This document shows positions 42,242-49,749 of a stretch of DNA of 64,000 bases, in pieces; the first letter of the stretch is position 1, and each line of letters starts with the position of its first letter. Position numbers and translations under genes: made by a program. The DNA comes from a virus. The notes under the pieces were generated by a model, which searched no databases, was not told the origin of the DNA, and saw only the letters and a list, made by a program, of their open reading frames with translations. Location of the stretch: positions 142,182 through 206,181 of IMG/VR virus record IMGVR_UViG_3300024503_000015; one strand, given 5' to 3'.

Positions 42242-42805
42242 TTAGAACCAGAGGAATAAACCGTTTAGGCTTAATACTAGTCCGATACCTGCTACTACAA
42301 AACTGCTCCAAAACATTGCCATACTAACTGCAAGAATACTTGCTGATAGAACAACAATGGCTAACTGATATGCTGTACTAGCATAACCAATCCATGGACT
42401 AGATTTTTTAGCGTGTTCACGCTCTGCTTCCATCTTACGTGCATTTACAGCAATTTCTTTCTTATCACTGTCCATGCGTTCTGCTTCTGCTTTAAACTCT
42501 GCACGTAGTTTAGGATCGCTAGTAGTCTTACTAGCAATTTCGTAACTAACTAAACGATTGTTTTTCGCTTGATATTGTGCCCAAGCATTGTTAGCACCTA
42601 GTGTATTGTTTAAAACTGTACTAGACAATTTACCACCGTACCAACTGTTTACTGCTAGGAATAATGCAAATACAGAAATAACCATACCTGCTTTATCTTT
42701 AATCTTTGCTTCACGCTCACTGCGAGAACCGGGTGCTGGCTTTGGTGCGCTTTCGTCCTTAGGTTCTTTATTGATTAGTTTTAAAATTGAATCATGTAAT
42801 GCCAC
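42242..42805 (-). CDS. DUF4337-like membrane protein
   Basis: 187 residues. Three hydrophobic stretches (~42-55, ~148-162, ~164-186) and the block FALFLAVNSWYGGKLS, NNAWAQYQAK, which fits DUF4337. Starts with GTG (AAGGAG 7 bases upstream). Biochemical role unknown; its place between holin-like and spanin-like genes suggests it assists lysis or membrane disturbance. Confidence 0.75.
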   Translation of the reverse strand: MALHDSILKLINKEPKDESAPKPAPGSRSEREAKIKDKAGMVISVFALFLAVNSWYGGKLSSTVLNNTLGANNAWAQYQAKNNRLVSYEIASKTTSDPKLRAEFKAEAERMDSDKKEIAVNARKMEAEREHAKKSSPWIGYASTAYQLAIVVLSASILAVSMAMFWSSFVVAGIGLVLSLNGLFLWF

Positions 42806-42830
42806 TTCTCGGCTCCTTTATAATATACTA

Positions 42831-43091
42831 TTATTTAACACTATCTCTGATTTTTTTCTGCCCGTTGTACCATTCGATCCAATCGTCAACTTTAGCCTTA
42901 CAGTCGTAGTATTGTTTGTAGTTATCTGCTACAGTATCTACAATAGTGCTTAATTTGTCGTTTTGTGGATCTACAGTTTTTAAGTCTGGGCAAGCCTCCA
43001 GCAATTCTTTAGGAACTTCAGGAAATGGTGGAATTGTTGTTAAACAACCAGTTAACAATACTGCGGGAATCAATAGGAGTAATCTTTTCAT
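42831..43091 (-). CDS. Rz1-like outer-membrane spanin lipoprotein
   Basis: 86 residues with a lipobox (LLTGC, C16). The mature part DPQNDKLSTIVDTVADNYKQYY is helical. It overlaps the Rz-like gene by 4 bases. Outer-membrane spanin subunits of this size fuse with the inner-membrane partner to break the outer membrane. Confidence 0.8.
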   Translation of the reverse strand: MKRLLLLIPAVLLTGCLTTIPPFPEVPKELLEACPDLKTVDPQNDKLSTIVDTVADNYKQYYDCKAKVDDWIEWYNGQKKIRDSVK

Positions 43092-43549
43092 TTTGCCTCC
43101 GGATTCTTAGCGGCTTTGTTAATTAGATCATTGACTTTAGGATCTAACTTACAATCTGCGTTAATTTGTTTTTCAACTTCTTTAATTTCAGTTTTAACGG
43201 TGTTGTAATATTCAACACGAACTTTTTGTTTTTTCTTTCGTTCGTCTTCTAACTTTTTATTAAGTTCTGTGGACTGGTCGTTCATTTTAGCAACTTGAAG
43301 TTCTAGTTCTGCAACTTTAGCTCTCCAACTTGCTTCTGTGTCGTATCCACCTTTGAAATAAACACCGCCTACTAATAAAGTCACGCTGACTATTTGAATT
43401 AATAAGTGATATGGTGCTAATGCTGGAAACCAGCGAACAATTCTATGTAATAAAAAGAAACTTAGAACTGTTCCTACAATACCTGCCAGAAGAACTGTAT
43501 GAATAATCCACAGTAAAAAACTATCTGGTACCCACGCAAGTAGCCACAT
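43088..43549 (-). CDS. Rz-like inner-membrane spanin
   Basis: 153 residues with membrane helices near the N-terminus (~12-35 and 45-64), then a periplasmic coiled coil (KVAELELQVAKMNDQSTELN). Adjacent to the Rz1-like gene, as expected. Two membrane segments instead of one is unusual for Rz. AGGAG SD. Confidence 0.75.
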   Translation of the reverse strand: MWLLAWVPDSFLLWIIHTVLLAGIVGTVLSFFLLHRIVRWFPALAPYHLLIQIVSVTLLVGGVYFKGGYDTEASWRAKVAELELQVAKMNDQSTELNKKLEDERKKKQKVRVEYYNTVKTEIKEVEKQINADCKLDPKVNDLINKAAKNPEAK

Positions 43550-43550
43550 A

Positions 43551-44177
43551 TTATGCTCCTAATACGTGTAGTGCGTGATTGTAATGCTTGATACGGTCTT
43601 CTAAACCAATTGTTCCGCCGTTAATGCGTTTTGTTAATGTAAGGATGTCGCCCTTGTCTGCCCATTGGTTTAGGTTATTTGTTTCCCAGAACCAGCAGGC
43701 ACTTTGTACAGCACCTTCAAATGTTTCTAGGTATTCTGATGCTTCTTCAACTGGGATTTCAAGGCTAGCGGCAAACCAACTGTAATTGTCTTTTCCGGTA
43801 AGTTGGATAAGACCTCTGCCACAGTAGCGGAAACCATCTCCGGACTCTTCTGGTCCGTTACCCATGCGGTTGCCATAAATTCTGTTAGCGATTTTCTCTG
43901 GTTTCTTTTCATATGCTTGTGCTAATTCATCTGTTGGAAAATACTTAGGAAATACTTTGCGTAAACTTGCGGCTTTGTAATTTAAATTTTCTTTTAAGAA
44001 TTTGAACCCACCACTTTCATGAGCGCATTGTGCTAGGAAAGCCGCTACACGTTCTGGAGTATTAATATCATACTCTGGAAGTATTTCGCATAACGCATGA
44101 TACCAGTGATCCACATAAGGATTGCCATGAATAATATCTGCTAAATGCTCTTTCTTAAAATCAAACGTAAAACTCAT
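43551..44177 (-). CDS. GH19 endolysin (chitinase/lysozyme type)
   Basis: 208 residues, a single GH19 catalytic domain. AHESGGFKFLKENLNY holds the two acids (E54 and E63), and FRYCGRGLIQLTGKDNY is a GH19 hallmark. It hydrolyses peptidoglycan at the end of infection. No signal peptide, so it needs the holin. Confidence 0.92.
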   Translation of the reverse strand: MSFTFDFKKEHLADIIHGNPYVDHWYHALCEILPEYDINTPERVAAFLAQCAHESGGFKFLKENLNYKAASLRKVFPKYFPTDELAQAYEKKPEKIANRIYGNRMGNGPEESGDGFRYCGRGLIQLTGKDNYSWFAASLEIPVEEASEYLETFEGAVQSACWFWETNNLNQWADKGDILTLTKRINGGTIGLEDRIKHYNHALHVLGA

Positions 44178-44920
44178 TATAGTTTCTCCAAAATAACTGC
44201 ACGGCCTTTGTTTTCAAACATGAACTTGTTGCCCAGTTTGGTAATGTTGTAGTTGCCAATGTACTTGGTTAAAAACATAACTTCGGCCATGTCGTTGTAT
44301 GAGACAGCAATCCTGTCTTCGACACTTTCTAATACTTCTCTTGTACCGCCGGAAACTAGATATTTGAACTTTAATGGCTCAGCGTACACCTTTTTAAATT
44401 CAATAATGTCGCCGTGCATACGAACACTTTCTAACATACTATTGTTGAAGAACTGTTCGTAACTATTTAGTTCCTGTTCCTGCATACGTTGTTTGTACAA
44501 CATAGGATTAGTAGGAATAATTTCATCTAGTTTTTCTTGATTAGCCTCTAGGCTATCAAAACTCTTATGATATCTAAAAGCAAACTTGTCAATGCCTGCT
44601 AGTTTAGAAATACCATATAACATATCGCTGATTTGTTCTGTAACTTTACTTGTTCTTTGTAATTCTACAAACACACGATATTTTCCATCTTCTAATTCAC
44701 CGGGACTCATGTCAGCATCTAGAACAAAGTCGTAACCTTTTTCTACAAAACTAACTAAGTCTTCTGCCGGACTGCGACTTTCCACAGTAAAACTTAAAAC
44801 AACGACATCTTCGTCGTCGCCCATTTTAGATTTATAATTGTCTACTTCGAATACACGATTTACTAGATTAACTAGATCGTTGGCTAGTAAACTTGTTTCA
44901 TTAAGCGGCTGGTGGGGCAC
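44177..44920 (-). CDS. conserved T4-like phage protein, 247 aa
   Basis: The core MGDDEDVVVLSFTVESRSP...DFVLDADMSPGE and the C-terminal TKYIGNYNITKLGNKFMFEN recall an unassigned cyanophage protein. I set the start at GTG 44920 because GGAGGAG lies 6-8 bases upstream inside the previous gene. A longer reading starting 45019 would be a frame-shifted version of that gene's Pro/Ala tail. It overlaps that gene by 20 bases. A structural role is plausible but unproven. Confidence 0.75.
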   Translation of the reverse strand: MPHQPLNETSLLANDLVNLVNRVFEVDNYKSKMGDDEDVVVLSFTVESRSPAEDLVSFVEKGYDFVLDADMSPGELEDGKYRVFVELQRTSKVTEQISDMLYGISKLAGIDKFAFRYHKSFDSLEANQEKLDEIIPTNPMLYKQRMQEQELNSYEQFFNNSMLESVRMHGDIIEFKKVYAEPLKFKYLVSGGTREVLESVEDRIAVSYNDMAEVMFLTKYIGNYNITKLGNKFMFENKGRAVILEKL

Positions 44921-45467
44921 TTGCTTCTCCTCCTGGTGCTGGAGCGGCTGCGGCCGCTGGTGGTGCGCCTGCTGTGGCTTCACCTGCTGGTGGAGGTGTA
45001 AGCTCTGGCGCCTTTTCATTATTTGCTGGCTCTAGTTCGTCCATTAATTGGTTATGATATCCACGGAAAATTTCTAACATTAACTTCTTAGGCATCTGTA
45101 CTTCTACAATCCAAATTGGATGCTCGTCTAGTTTACCAAGTTTTGTACCTGGACGAATGTCGTCAGGTTCTTTAATTTCTCTAGGCTTGACTAATGTATC
45201 TTTTTTGTAAATTACTCGACAGCCGTATTCCATCAAACGCTTTGCGGCCTGCGGGTTAGGCATTTGTTTGTGAGGCCACATAAAACTAGCACTGACCCAA
45301 TGACGGTCAACGACAGGTCCTTTGATAAGTTCTCCATCGCGCCAGTTTTCAAATACATACATATCCAACTCGTCAAATACACGCTCGAAATCCTTAAGGA
45401 TTGCAAGGCTACTATTGTTGTTATATATGGTGTTGATGTTTTCTATAATATCTAAAATATCGTGCAT
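44901..45467 (-). CDS. conserved T4-like phage protein, 188 aa
   Basis: Unknown. The block HWVSASFMWPHKQMPNPQAA, then VKPREIKEPDDIRPGTKLGK, recalls a T4-like phage protein of unassigned function. The last ~45 residues are a Pro/Ala/Gly linker whose DNA also serves as the SD of the next gene. A late-type motif 23 bases upstream suggests late (virion or morphogenesis) expression. Confidence 0.75.
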   Translation of the reverse strand: MHDILDIIENINTIYNNNSSLAILKDFERVFDELDMYVFENWRDGELIKGPVVDRHWVSASFMWPHKQMPNPQAAKRLMEYGCRVIYKKDTLVKPREIKEPDDIRPGTKLGKLDEHPIWIVEVQMPKKLMLEIFRGYHNQLMDELEPANNEKAPELTPPPAGEATAGAPPAAAAAPAPGGEASAPPAA

Positions 45468-45489
45468 TTTTCAGTCATCCCTCGATGAA

Positions 45490-45499
45490 GTATTTATCT
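45490..45499 (-). promoter_or_regulatory. late-type promoter motif AGATAAATAC
   Basis: Minus strand, 23 bases before the ATG at 45467, in the divergent gap with phoH. Confidence 0.75.
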
Positions 45500-45552
45500 A
45501 GACGATTTTGATATAGTATCAGTTCTATTTTTCTTCTAGATGTTAAATATTT

Positions 45553-45579
45553 TTGTAGGACCTCTCAGTTGTCCTACAA
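45553..45579 (+). promoter_or_regulatory. hairpin in the phoH leader
   Basis: TTGTAGGAC / GTCCTACAA, 9-bp perfect arms with a 9-base loop, 47 bases before the phoH ATG. No U tract follows in either direction, so a terminator is unlikely; operator or leader RNA element is more plausible. A GTTAAATAT stretch just before it (45542) may be a variant late motif. Confidence 0.55.
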
Positions 45580-45625
45580 GAAGTGTGACAATATGACGTC
45601 CTACGCCTCAAAAGGAGAGCAGTTA

Positions 45626-46381
45626 ATGACGACAAAAAGAGCCAAAAAACGTTTTGCCAACGAGGGCTATAATAATCCTCGAGCAAATGTTATTGAGTTT
45701 CAACCATTTCAACACACACTTCCTCAAAGTCTTCCACAGAAGAAAAAGAGCGTACACGTAATTCCGCGCAACCGTAATCAGGAAGAATATCTATTTAAAC
45801 TATTAGACCCATCAAAAAACATAGTTTTTGCTCTGGGCCCCGCTGGCACGGGCAAGACGCTGATAGCGTGTCAAGTCGGTATTAAACTCTTTAAAGAAGG
45901 GTTGGTAGATAAAATCGTGGTAACACGCCCTGCTGTTTCTGTAGACGAAGATCATGGATTCCTTCCTGGTACCCTAGAGCAAAAAATGGCTCCCTGGACT
46001 AGACCCATCTTTGATGTGCTAGCCGAGTACTATTACGCTCGCGATATCGAGAATATGATCCGAGAAGGTGTTATTGAAATTAGCCCGTTAGCATATATGA
46101 GAGGTCGAACCTTCAAGAAGGCATACATTATTGCAGATGAAATGCAAAATGCTACGCCAAATCAAATGAAGATGTTGCTAACGAGATTGGGAGAAGGCTC
46201 TAAGATGGTCGTAACCGGTGATTTAAGACAAGCCGATAGATTAGAAGATAACGGTTTAATTGATTTCACGGAGCGATTGGCAAATAAACAACTAGATTTG
46301 TTAAGCGTCGTGCAATTTGGTATGAAAGATATCGAAAGACACGAAGCAGTAAAGGAGGTGTTGTCTATTTACGGTGATTAA
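45626..46381 (+). CDS. phoH: PhoH-like ATPase
   Basis: 251 residues. Walker A GPAGTGKT (71-78) and Walker B IIADEMQN fit PhoH-type P-loop ATPases, widespread in marine phages; function is not established (RNA-helicase-like or phosphate-starvation linked). The start at 45626 is chosen because AAAGGAGAG precedes it; an earlier ATG at 45569 lies on the leader hairpin. It is the only complete rightward gene among leftward genes. No host-like pho box is recognisable in the leader. Confidence 0.92.
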   Translation: MTTKRAKKRFANEGYNNPRANVIEFQPFQHTLPQSLPQKKKSVHVIPRNRNQEEYLFKLLDPSKNIVFALGPAGTGKTLIACQVGIKLFKEGLVDKIVVTRPAVSVDEDHGFLPGTLEQKMAPWTRPIFDVLAEYYYARDIENMIREGVIEISPLAYMRGRTFKKAYIIADEMQNATPNQMKMLLTRLGEGSKMVVTGDLRQADRLEDNGLIDFTERLANKQLDLLSVVQFGMKDIERHEAVKEVLSIYGD

Positions 46382-46386
46382 ACCTA

Positions 46387-46406
46387 GGAGGGGTTAATCC
46401 CCCTCC
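46387..46406. terminator. hairpin terminator between phoH and cd
   Basis: GGAGGGG / CCCCTCC, 7-bp stem with 6-base loop, lying right after the phoH stop. It is followed on the + strand by TTGTTTT. The stop codon of the converging dCMP deaminase gene lies in the loop, so it can serve both. Confidence 0.75.
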
Positions 46407-46843
46407 ACTTGTTTTACTTCGATGCCCGATGCTTTGAGAAACTTGACCCCCGAGTCATCTCTATAGTTTTCACCATAGTAAACACGATTAATGCCAGACT
46501 GATAGATAAGTTTGGCGCAATCGAGGCAAGGAGCATGAGTAATAAAAATATTAGCACCAAGCCCAGACTCATTACTACGGGCCAATTTAGCAATGGCGTT
46601 TGTTTCGGCATGTAGTACCTCCGGTTTAGTTTTTAAAACTGTTTCAGGTTCATCGTCGCCGTTATCTTCCCAAATCTCATATTCGCAGTTATTATCCCAA
46701 CCTGCTGGCATACCATTGTAGCCAATACTAATAATTCTATCGTCTTTAACTACAATGGCACCTACGTGTAATCGACGAGCATGACTGAGTTCTGCGAATG
46801 TTTCCGCAGTTTTCATGTATGCTTTTACTAACTTAGGCTTCAT
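46394..46843 (-). CDS. cd: dCMP deaminase
   Basis: Converts dCMP to dUMP, the substrate of ThyA. 149 residues. HAETNA (zinc His and catalytic Glu) and PCLDC (zinc cysteines) are the ComEB/dCMP deaminase signature. Overlaps gp44 by 11 bases. Its presence with td and frd makes a complete dUMP-to-dTMP route. Confidence 0.93.
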   Translation of the reverse strand: MKPKLVKAYMKTAETFAELSHARRLHVGAIVVKDDRIISIGYNGMPAGWDNNCEYEIWEDNGDDEPETVLKTKPEVLHAETNAIAKLARSNESGLGANIFITHAPCLDCAKLIYQSGINRVYYGENYRDDSGVKFLKASGIEVKQVEGD

Positions 46844-47759
46844 TGAGTCTTGCTAATCTAATCAGCGTGGCCGCTAGATTAATTTCAGGATCTGCCATAG
46901 ATACGTGATCCACTAATCCTTGTTTAATTACCAGCACAGCATTGTCTTGTGTATGCTCGTCCTTGCCAAACAGAGTAATGTTGTTGTACATCCAAGTGTA
47001 GATTTCTTCCATTTCTTCTGGACGGGCTTGACTACATAACAGTTTACGTGCTTCTTGAATACGGCCTTTCTTAAACAGTTCAACCATTTCAACTCTGTAA
47101 TCTGCACTACCTTCTACAGCATCTGGCAGTATTAATTTACCAGCCAAACTGTTCATTTGAACGTTGTTAATACACTTACGCAAATCTGGATATGTACCTT
47201 TGACATAAGTGTCCAGTGTATCCAAGTCAAATTCGATATTTTCTTCTACAAGAATAGTTGCTACACGAGCAGTAAACTCTGTAATGTCTGTGCGTTCAAT
47301 TTTAATTTCTTGGCAACGACTTTTAACTGGAGTAATAATTCTGTGTGGATAGTTACAAGTAAAAATAAAGCGAACGCTGTTACTGTAATCTTCCATTAAG
47401 TTACGTAGTGCTGGTTGAACAGAATCTTTGTTCATATAATCTGCTTCGTCGATCAGCACAACTTTATAGTCGCCAAACGGCATAGTTTGACAAAAACCGA
47501 TTAGTTTATCAATCCATTCAATTTTACGACCTTCCTTACTGCCGTTAGCAATAAGAATGTCTGTGTCTTCGACACCGATTTCATTTAACAATACTTTAGC
47601 CAGTGTAGTTTTGCCTGTACCAGCATTGCCGCTAAACAGCAAGTGCGGAATAGCCTTCTGACTAATCCATTTTTCAATTTGCTGTTTTAGTGTTTCATCC
47701 TTAAACACATAACCATCTACAGTTTTAGGACGATACTTTTCTACCCATAATTCTTTCAT
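46833..47759 (-). CDS. 44: clamp-loader AAA+ subunit (T4 gp44)
   Basis: 308 residues (T4 gp44: 319). Walker A GNAGTGKTT (~44-52), Walker B VVLIDEADY and the SRC sensor/Arg-finger motif (VKSRCQE) show an RFC-like ATPase. Loads gp45 onto primer ends, normally with gp62. No gp62 is recognisable within the window. Overlaps a small gene by 4 bases. Confidence 0.93.
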   Translation of the reverse strand: MKELWVEKYRPKTVDGYVFKDETLKQQIEKWISQKAIPHLLFSGNAGTGKTTLAKVLLNEIGVEDTDILIANGSKEGRKIEWIDKLIGFCQTMPFGDYKVVLIDEADYMNKDSVQPALRNLMEDYSNSVRFIFTCNYPHRIITPVKSRCQEIKIERTDITEFTARVATILVEENIEFDLDTLDTYVKGTYPDLRKCINNVQMNSLAGKLILPDAVEGSADYRVEMVELFKKGRIQEARKLLCSQARPEEMEEIYTWMYNNITLFGKDEHTQDNAVLVIKQGLVDHVSMADPEINLAATLIRLARLNEA

Positions 47760-47977
47760 TGTAACGATGCCTTTTGAAAAGTTTTAACTTGATCTCTGCT
47801 TTCACTAATATTATCCACCATAGTGTCATATTCTTCTGGACTTAGCGCAGATTTATAAATGGTCAGTGCCTGTGCAATCATAATAGCCGCTACAGGCAAT
47901 GGCCCGTATTCTCCAGCCATGGTATCTGTGAATGACAGATACGTTCCGTATAATTCTTCTAATCGTTCGTCTGTCAA
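47756..47977 (-). CDS. conserved small phage protein, 73 aa
   Basis: Unknown. YGPLPVAAIMIAQALTIYKSAL recalls a cyanophage hypothetical protein next to gp44. The start is TTG at 47977, preceded by an excellent GGAGG SD. The 4-base overlap with gp44 suggests coupling. It is too short and unlike gp62. Confidence 0.75.
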   Translation of the reverse strand: MTDERLEELYGTYLSFTDTMAGEYGPLPVAAIMIAQALTIYKSALSPEEYDTMVDNISESRDQVKTFQKASLQ

Positions 47978-48222
47978 AATAATTCCTCCGCAATTCCTAA
48001 TACTTCAGCAATAATAATAAACACTCCTGCTCCAATTAAATCGCCTTGGATTAATCTATAACCTGCGGCAAATCTCATTCCGCTTTTAACGATGCTGATT
48101 CTAAAATGCCACTTACTTGTATCTTTAGATTGAATATCTATCATTGGTTTGTGGTGCGGACACCTTCCTTGTTTGTAGTCGCAATCTGGACTATATTCTT
48201 TTTTACAAATATCACAGTTCAT
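47974..48222 (-). CDS. small zinc-ribbon-like membrane-associated protein, 82 aa
   Basis: N-terminus MNCDICKKEYSPDC...GRCPHH has CxxC...C...CxHH, likely a zinc finger or ribbon; a hydrophobic C-terminal stretch (~60-78) could be a membrane helix. Start ATG 48222 lies only 6 bases after a consensus -10, so the mRNA is probably leaderless, with no SD. An upstream extended frame exists but overlaps the promoter and terminator. Confidence 0.72.
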   Translation of the reverse strand: MNCDICKKEYSPDCDYKQGRCPHHKPMIDIQSKDTSKWHFRISIVKSGMRFAAGYRLIQGDLIGAGVFIIIAEVLGIAEELF

Positions 48223-48228
48223 TTTTTT

Positions 48229-48257
48229 ATTATACAGAATAAAAAAGGGTCCGTCAA
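48229..48257 (-). promoter_or_regulatory. sigma70-type promoter, leaderless
   Basis: Minus strand: TTGACG at 48257-48252, 17 bp, TATAAT at 48234-48229. The -35 lies in the loop of the preceding terminator. The expected RNA start coincides with the ATG at 48222. Confidence 0.8.
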
Positions 48258-48265
48258 GACCCTTT
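48241..48265 (-). terminator. intrinsic terminator of the groES/mazG unit, with embedded -35
   Basis: AAAGGGTC / GACCCTTT stem (8 bp), 6-base loop, followed by T6 leftward, starting 4 bases after the MazG stop. Confidence 0.88.
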
Positions 48266-48269
48266 GGTG

Positions 48270-48641
48270 TTATTTTTTGGTAACAAATGGTTCTAATACT
48301 GGAGGAGTCCAACCGAGCGGTTTAAGTACTTTTCCGTCTTCACGCTTGCGAACCTTGCCAGTTTCTTTGTCGATCTTGGCAAAGTTAGTTTTCATAACTT
48401 CTTTCCAAGCACCTTCGGCATCTGCTCCCATACTATGTATAGCACCGATGGTAACAACCAAAATATCAATTAAGGCATCCAATTGTTCAACATCATCATT
48501 GGCGGCAACTGCAAGTTGAAGTTCTTTATATTCTTCTTCAATTAATTTTAAGTACATGTCATATTGTGAAAAGTCGTAATCATCTACGCTTTGGTCACAA
48601 GCAACCATGAATTTTTCTTGATCTCGAAATGGGTTTGTCAT
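48270..48641 (-). CDS. mazG: MazG-like nucleotide pyrophosphohydrolase
   Basis: 123 residues. EEEYKEL and ALIDILVVTIGA give the helical MazG/phosphoribosyl-ATP-pyrophosphatase pattern; the ending TNFAKIDKETGKVRKREDGK and PLGWTPP matches phage MazG-like proteins. It may hydrolyse dNTPs or lower the alarmone response during infection. It overlaps the groES-like gene by 4 bases. Confidence 0.85.
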   Translation of the reverse strand: MTNPFRDQEKFMVACDQSVDDYDFSQYDMYLKLIEEEYKELQLAVAANDDVEQLDALIDILVVTIGAIHSMGADAEGAWKEVMKTNFAKIDKETGKVRKREDGKVLKPLGWTPPVLEPFVTKK

Positions 48642-48982
48642 AGGTGTCCAATAATCATGTCTTTAGGTTCTTCGTCGTCCCACATCATAACTGCTTCGTT
48701 ATCAATCATACGAATAGTAATTTCTTCACCGCTTTCATTTTCGTACTTGATACCTCTAGTCCATCGTCCGTGTTCAACTAATATCCAATCACCGACTCCG
48801 TATTCTTCATCGTGTTCTGGACCAACAGCAAATACCTTAGCCCATCTTGGATGGATGCCGCGATCCTTGCCGTCATCGCTTTGAATGATGATACCGCTTT
48901 GCGTTTTAGTATCACCGAAATCCATATCTGTTACAATGACTTTGTCATGTAACGGTCTAATGGTTCCTTTAACTACCGCCAT
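48638..48982 (-). CDS. 31: GroES-like co-chaperonin (T4 gp31 role)
   Basis: 114 residues. IRPLHDKVIVTDMDFG, the mobile loop TKTQSGIII (about 25-33) and the WAKVFAVGPEHDEEYGVGDWI roof region fit the GroES fold. T4 gp31 replaces GroES to fold the major capsid protein in host GroEL. Good SD (AAAGGA). Same transcript as mazG. Confidence 0.85.
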   Translation of the reverse strand: MAVVKGTIRPLHDKVIVTDMDFGDTKTQSGIIIQSDDGKDRGIHPRWAKVFAVGPEHDEEYGVGDWILVEHGRWTRGIKYENESGEEITIRMIDNEAVMMWDDEEPKDMIIGHL

Positions 48983-48985
48983 TTA

Positions 48986-49210
48986 TTATTCCTTTTCTTG
49001 TGGTAATTCGGATTGTTCGTAAAAGTCTTTTAGAATATCTTCACGTTTGCGAAGAATTTGACCACCAGGTCCTAGTTCGTCTCCGCGGGCATTAACACGA
49101 GCATTACCTACTGCTGGAGTTAATTCGTTGCGTTGACGCAATAGATCCATATCTACAGTTCTACCGTTGGCTGTACGATAAACTTTCTTTGGTGCTGGTT
49201 TCATGGGCAT
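48986..49210 (-). CDS. conserved phage protein, 74 aa
   Basis: Unknown. RTANGRTVDMDLLRQRNELTP and ARGDELGPGGQI match a small T4-like phage protein adjacent to the co-chaperonin, from memory. Basic N-terminus. SD GGAGG. Confidence 0.78.
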   Translation of the reverse strand: MPMKPAPKKVYRTANGRTVDMDLLRQRNELTPAVGNARVNARGDELGPGGQILRKREDILKDFYEQSELPQEKE

Positions 49211-49232
49211 TTTAATGTCCTCCTTAATATAT

Positions 49233-49242
49233 GTACTTATCT
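49233..49242 (-). promoter_or_regulatory. possible late-type motif AGATAAGTAC
   Basis: Minus strand, one base different from AGATAAATAC; 23 bases before the ATG at 49210. Weak because the genes downstream are early-type. Confidence 0.4.
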
Positions 49243-49743
49243 CAGGAATTCGCGCCAGTCTAAATTATATTTCAAACTGTCAATTTTATGTACACCAATT
49301 AAGTATAGTACATAACTGGCTACGCTACTTCCTCTTCCTACACCCCAAACTATACCTTCCTTACGACAAGTATCTACAAAGTATTTTAGCCAGCGTAGTA
49401 GATCCAGCATATTTCTTTCTCTATACTCTTGTAATTCTTCTATTAGTCTTTGGTAGTTTTCTTTAGGACATTCGTTAACAAGGAACCCTTCAATGTCCAT
49501 TTGTTTGTATTCCTCAGGCATATTCCAATTACTCTGCATTAAGGAATCAAACTCTGTTTTAGAAAGTTGTGGTTCTTGATATTCTCGTATTTTTACAGAT
49601 TCAGTATGTAGATTAAACTGCTTAACGTCTGTATCGTCAGGCTCTGCCAAAATATTAGGCAAGACATCCAATTTACCTTGGTAAATTAAATCAAAGATGT
49701 CTTTGGCTGAATATACTGGAATACCTAAATTATCAATCCTCAT
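49237..49743 (-). CDS. DnaE-palm-fragment-like protein, 168 aa
   Basis: The last ~35 residues (GVGRGSSVASYVLYLIGVHK then IDSLKYNLDWREFLR) match the start of the DnaE (Pol III alpha) palm, GRGSS at 136-140, and stop just before the catalytic PDxDxD block. The front (residues 1-130) is unrecognised and predicted helical. It is conserved in T4-like cyanophages in my memory. It cannot be a polymerase by itself; perhaps it interferes with or binds the host replicase. Starts on a possible leaderless mRNA. Confidence 0.75.
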   Translation of the reverse strand: MRIDNLGIPVYSAKDIFDLIYQGKLDVLPNILAEPDDTDVKQFNLHTESVKIREYQEPQLSKTEFDSLMQSNWNMPEEYKQMDIEGFLVNECPKENYQRLIEELQEYRERNMLDLLRWLKYFVDTCRKEGIVWGVGRGSSVASYVLYLIGVHKIDSLKYNLDWREFLR

Positions 49744-49749
49744 GCAAGT

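Noticed and set aside
41739-42245. 168-codon + strand frame opposite the holin-like gene
   Set aside because: Mirror of the Pro/Ala/Gly tail; no SD and no family match.
44921-45019. N-terminal extension of the 44177 gene
   Set aside because: It is the previous gene's Pro/Ala/Gly tail in another frame, Gln/His-rich, while a strong SD lies before GTG 44920.
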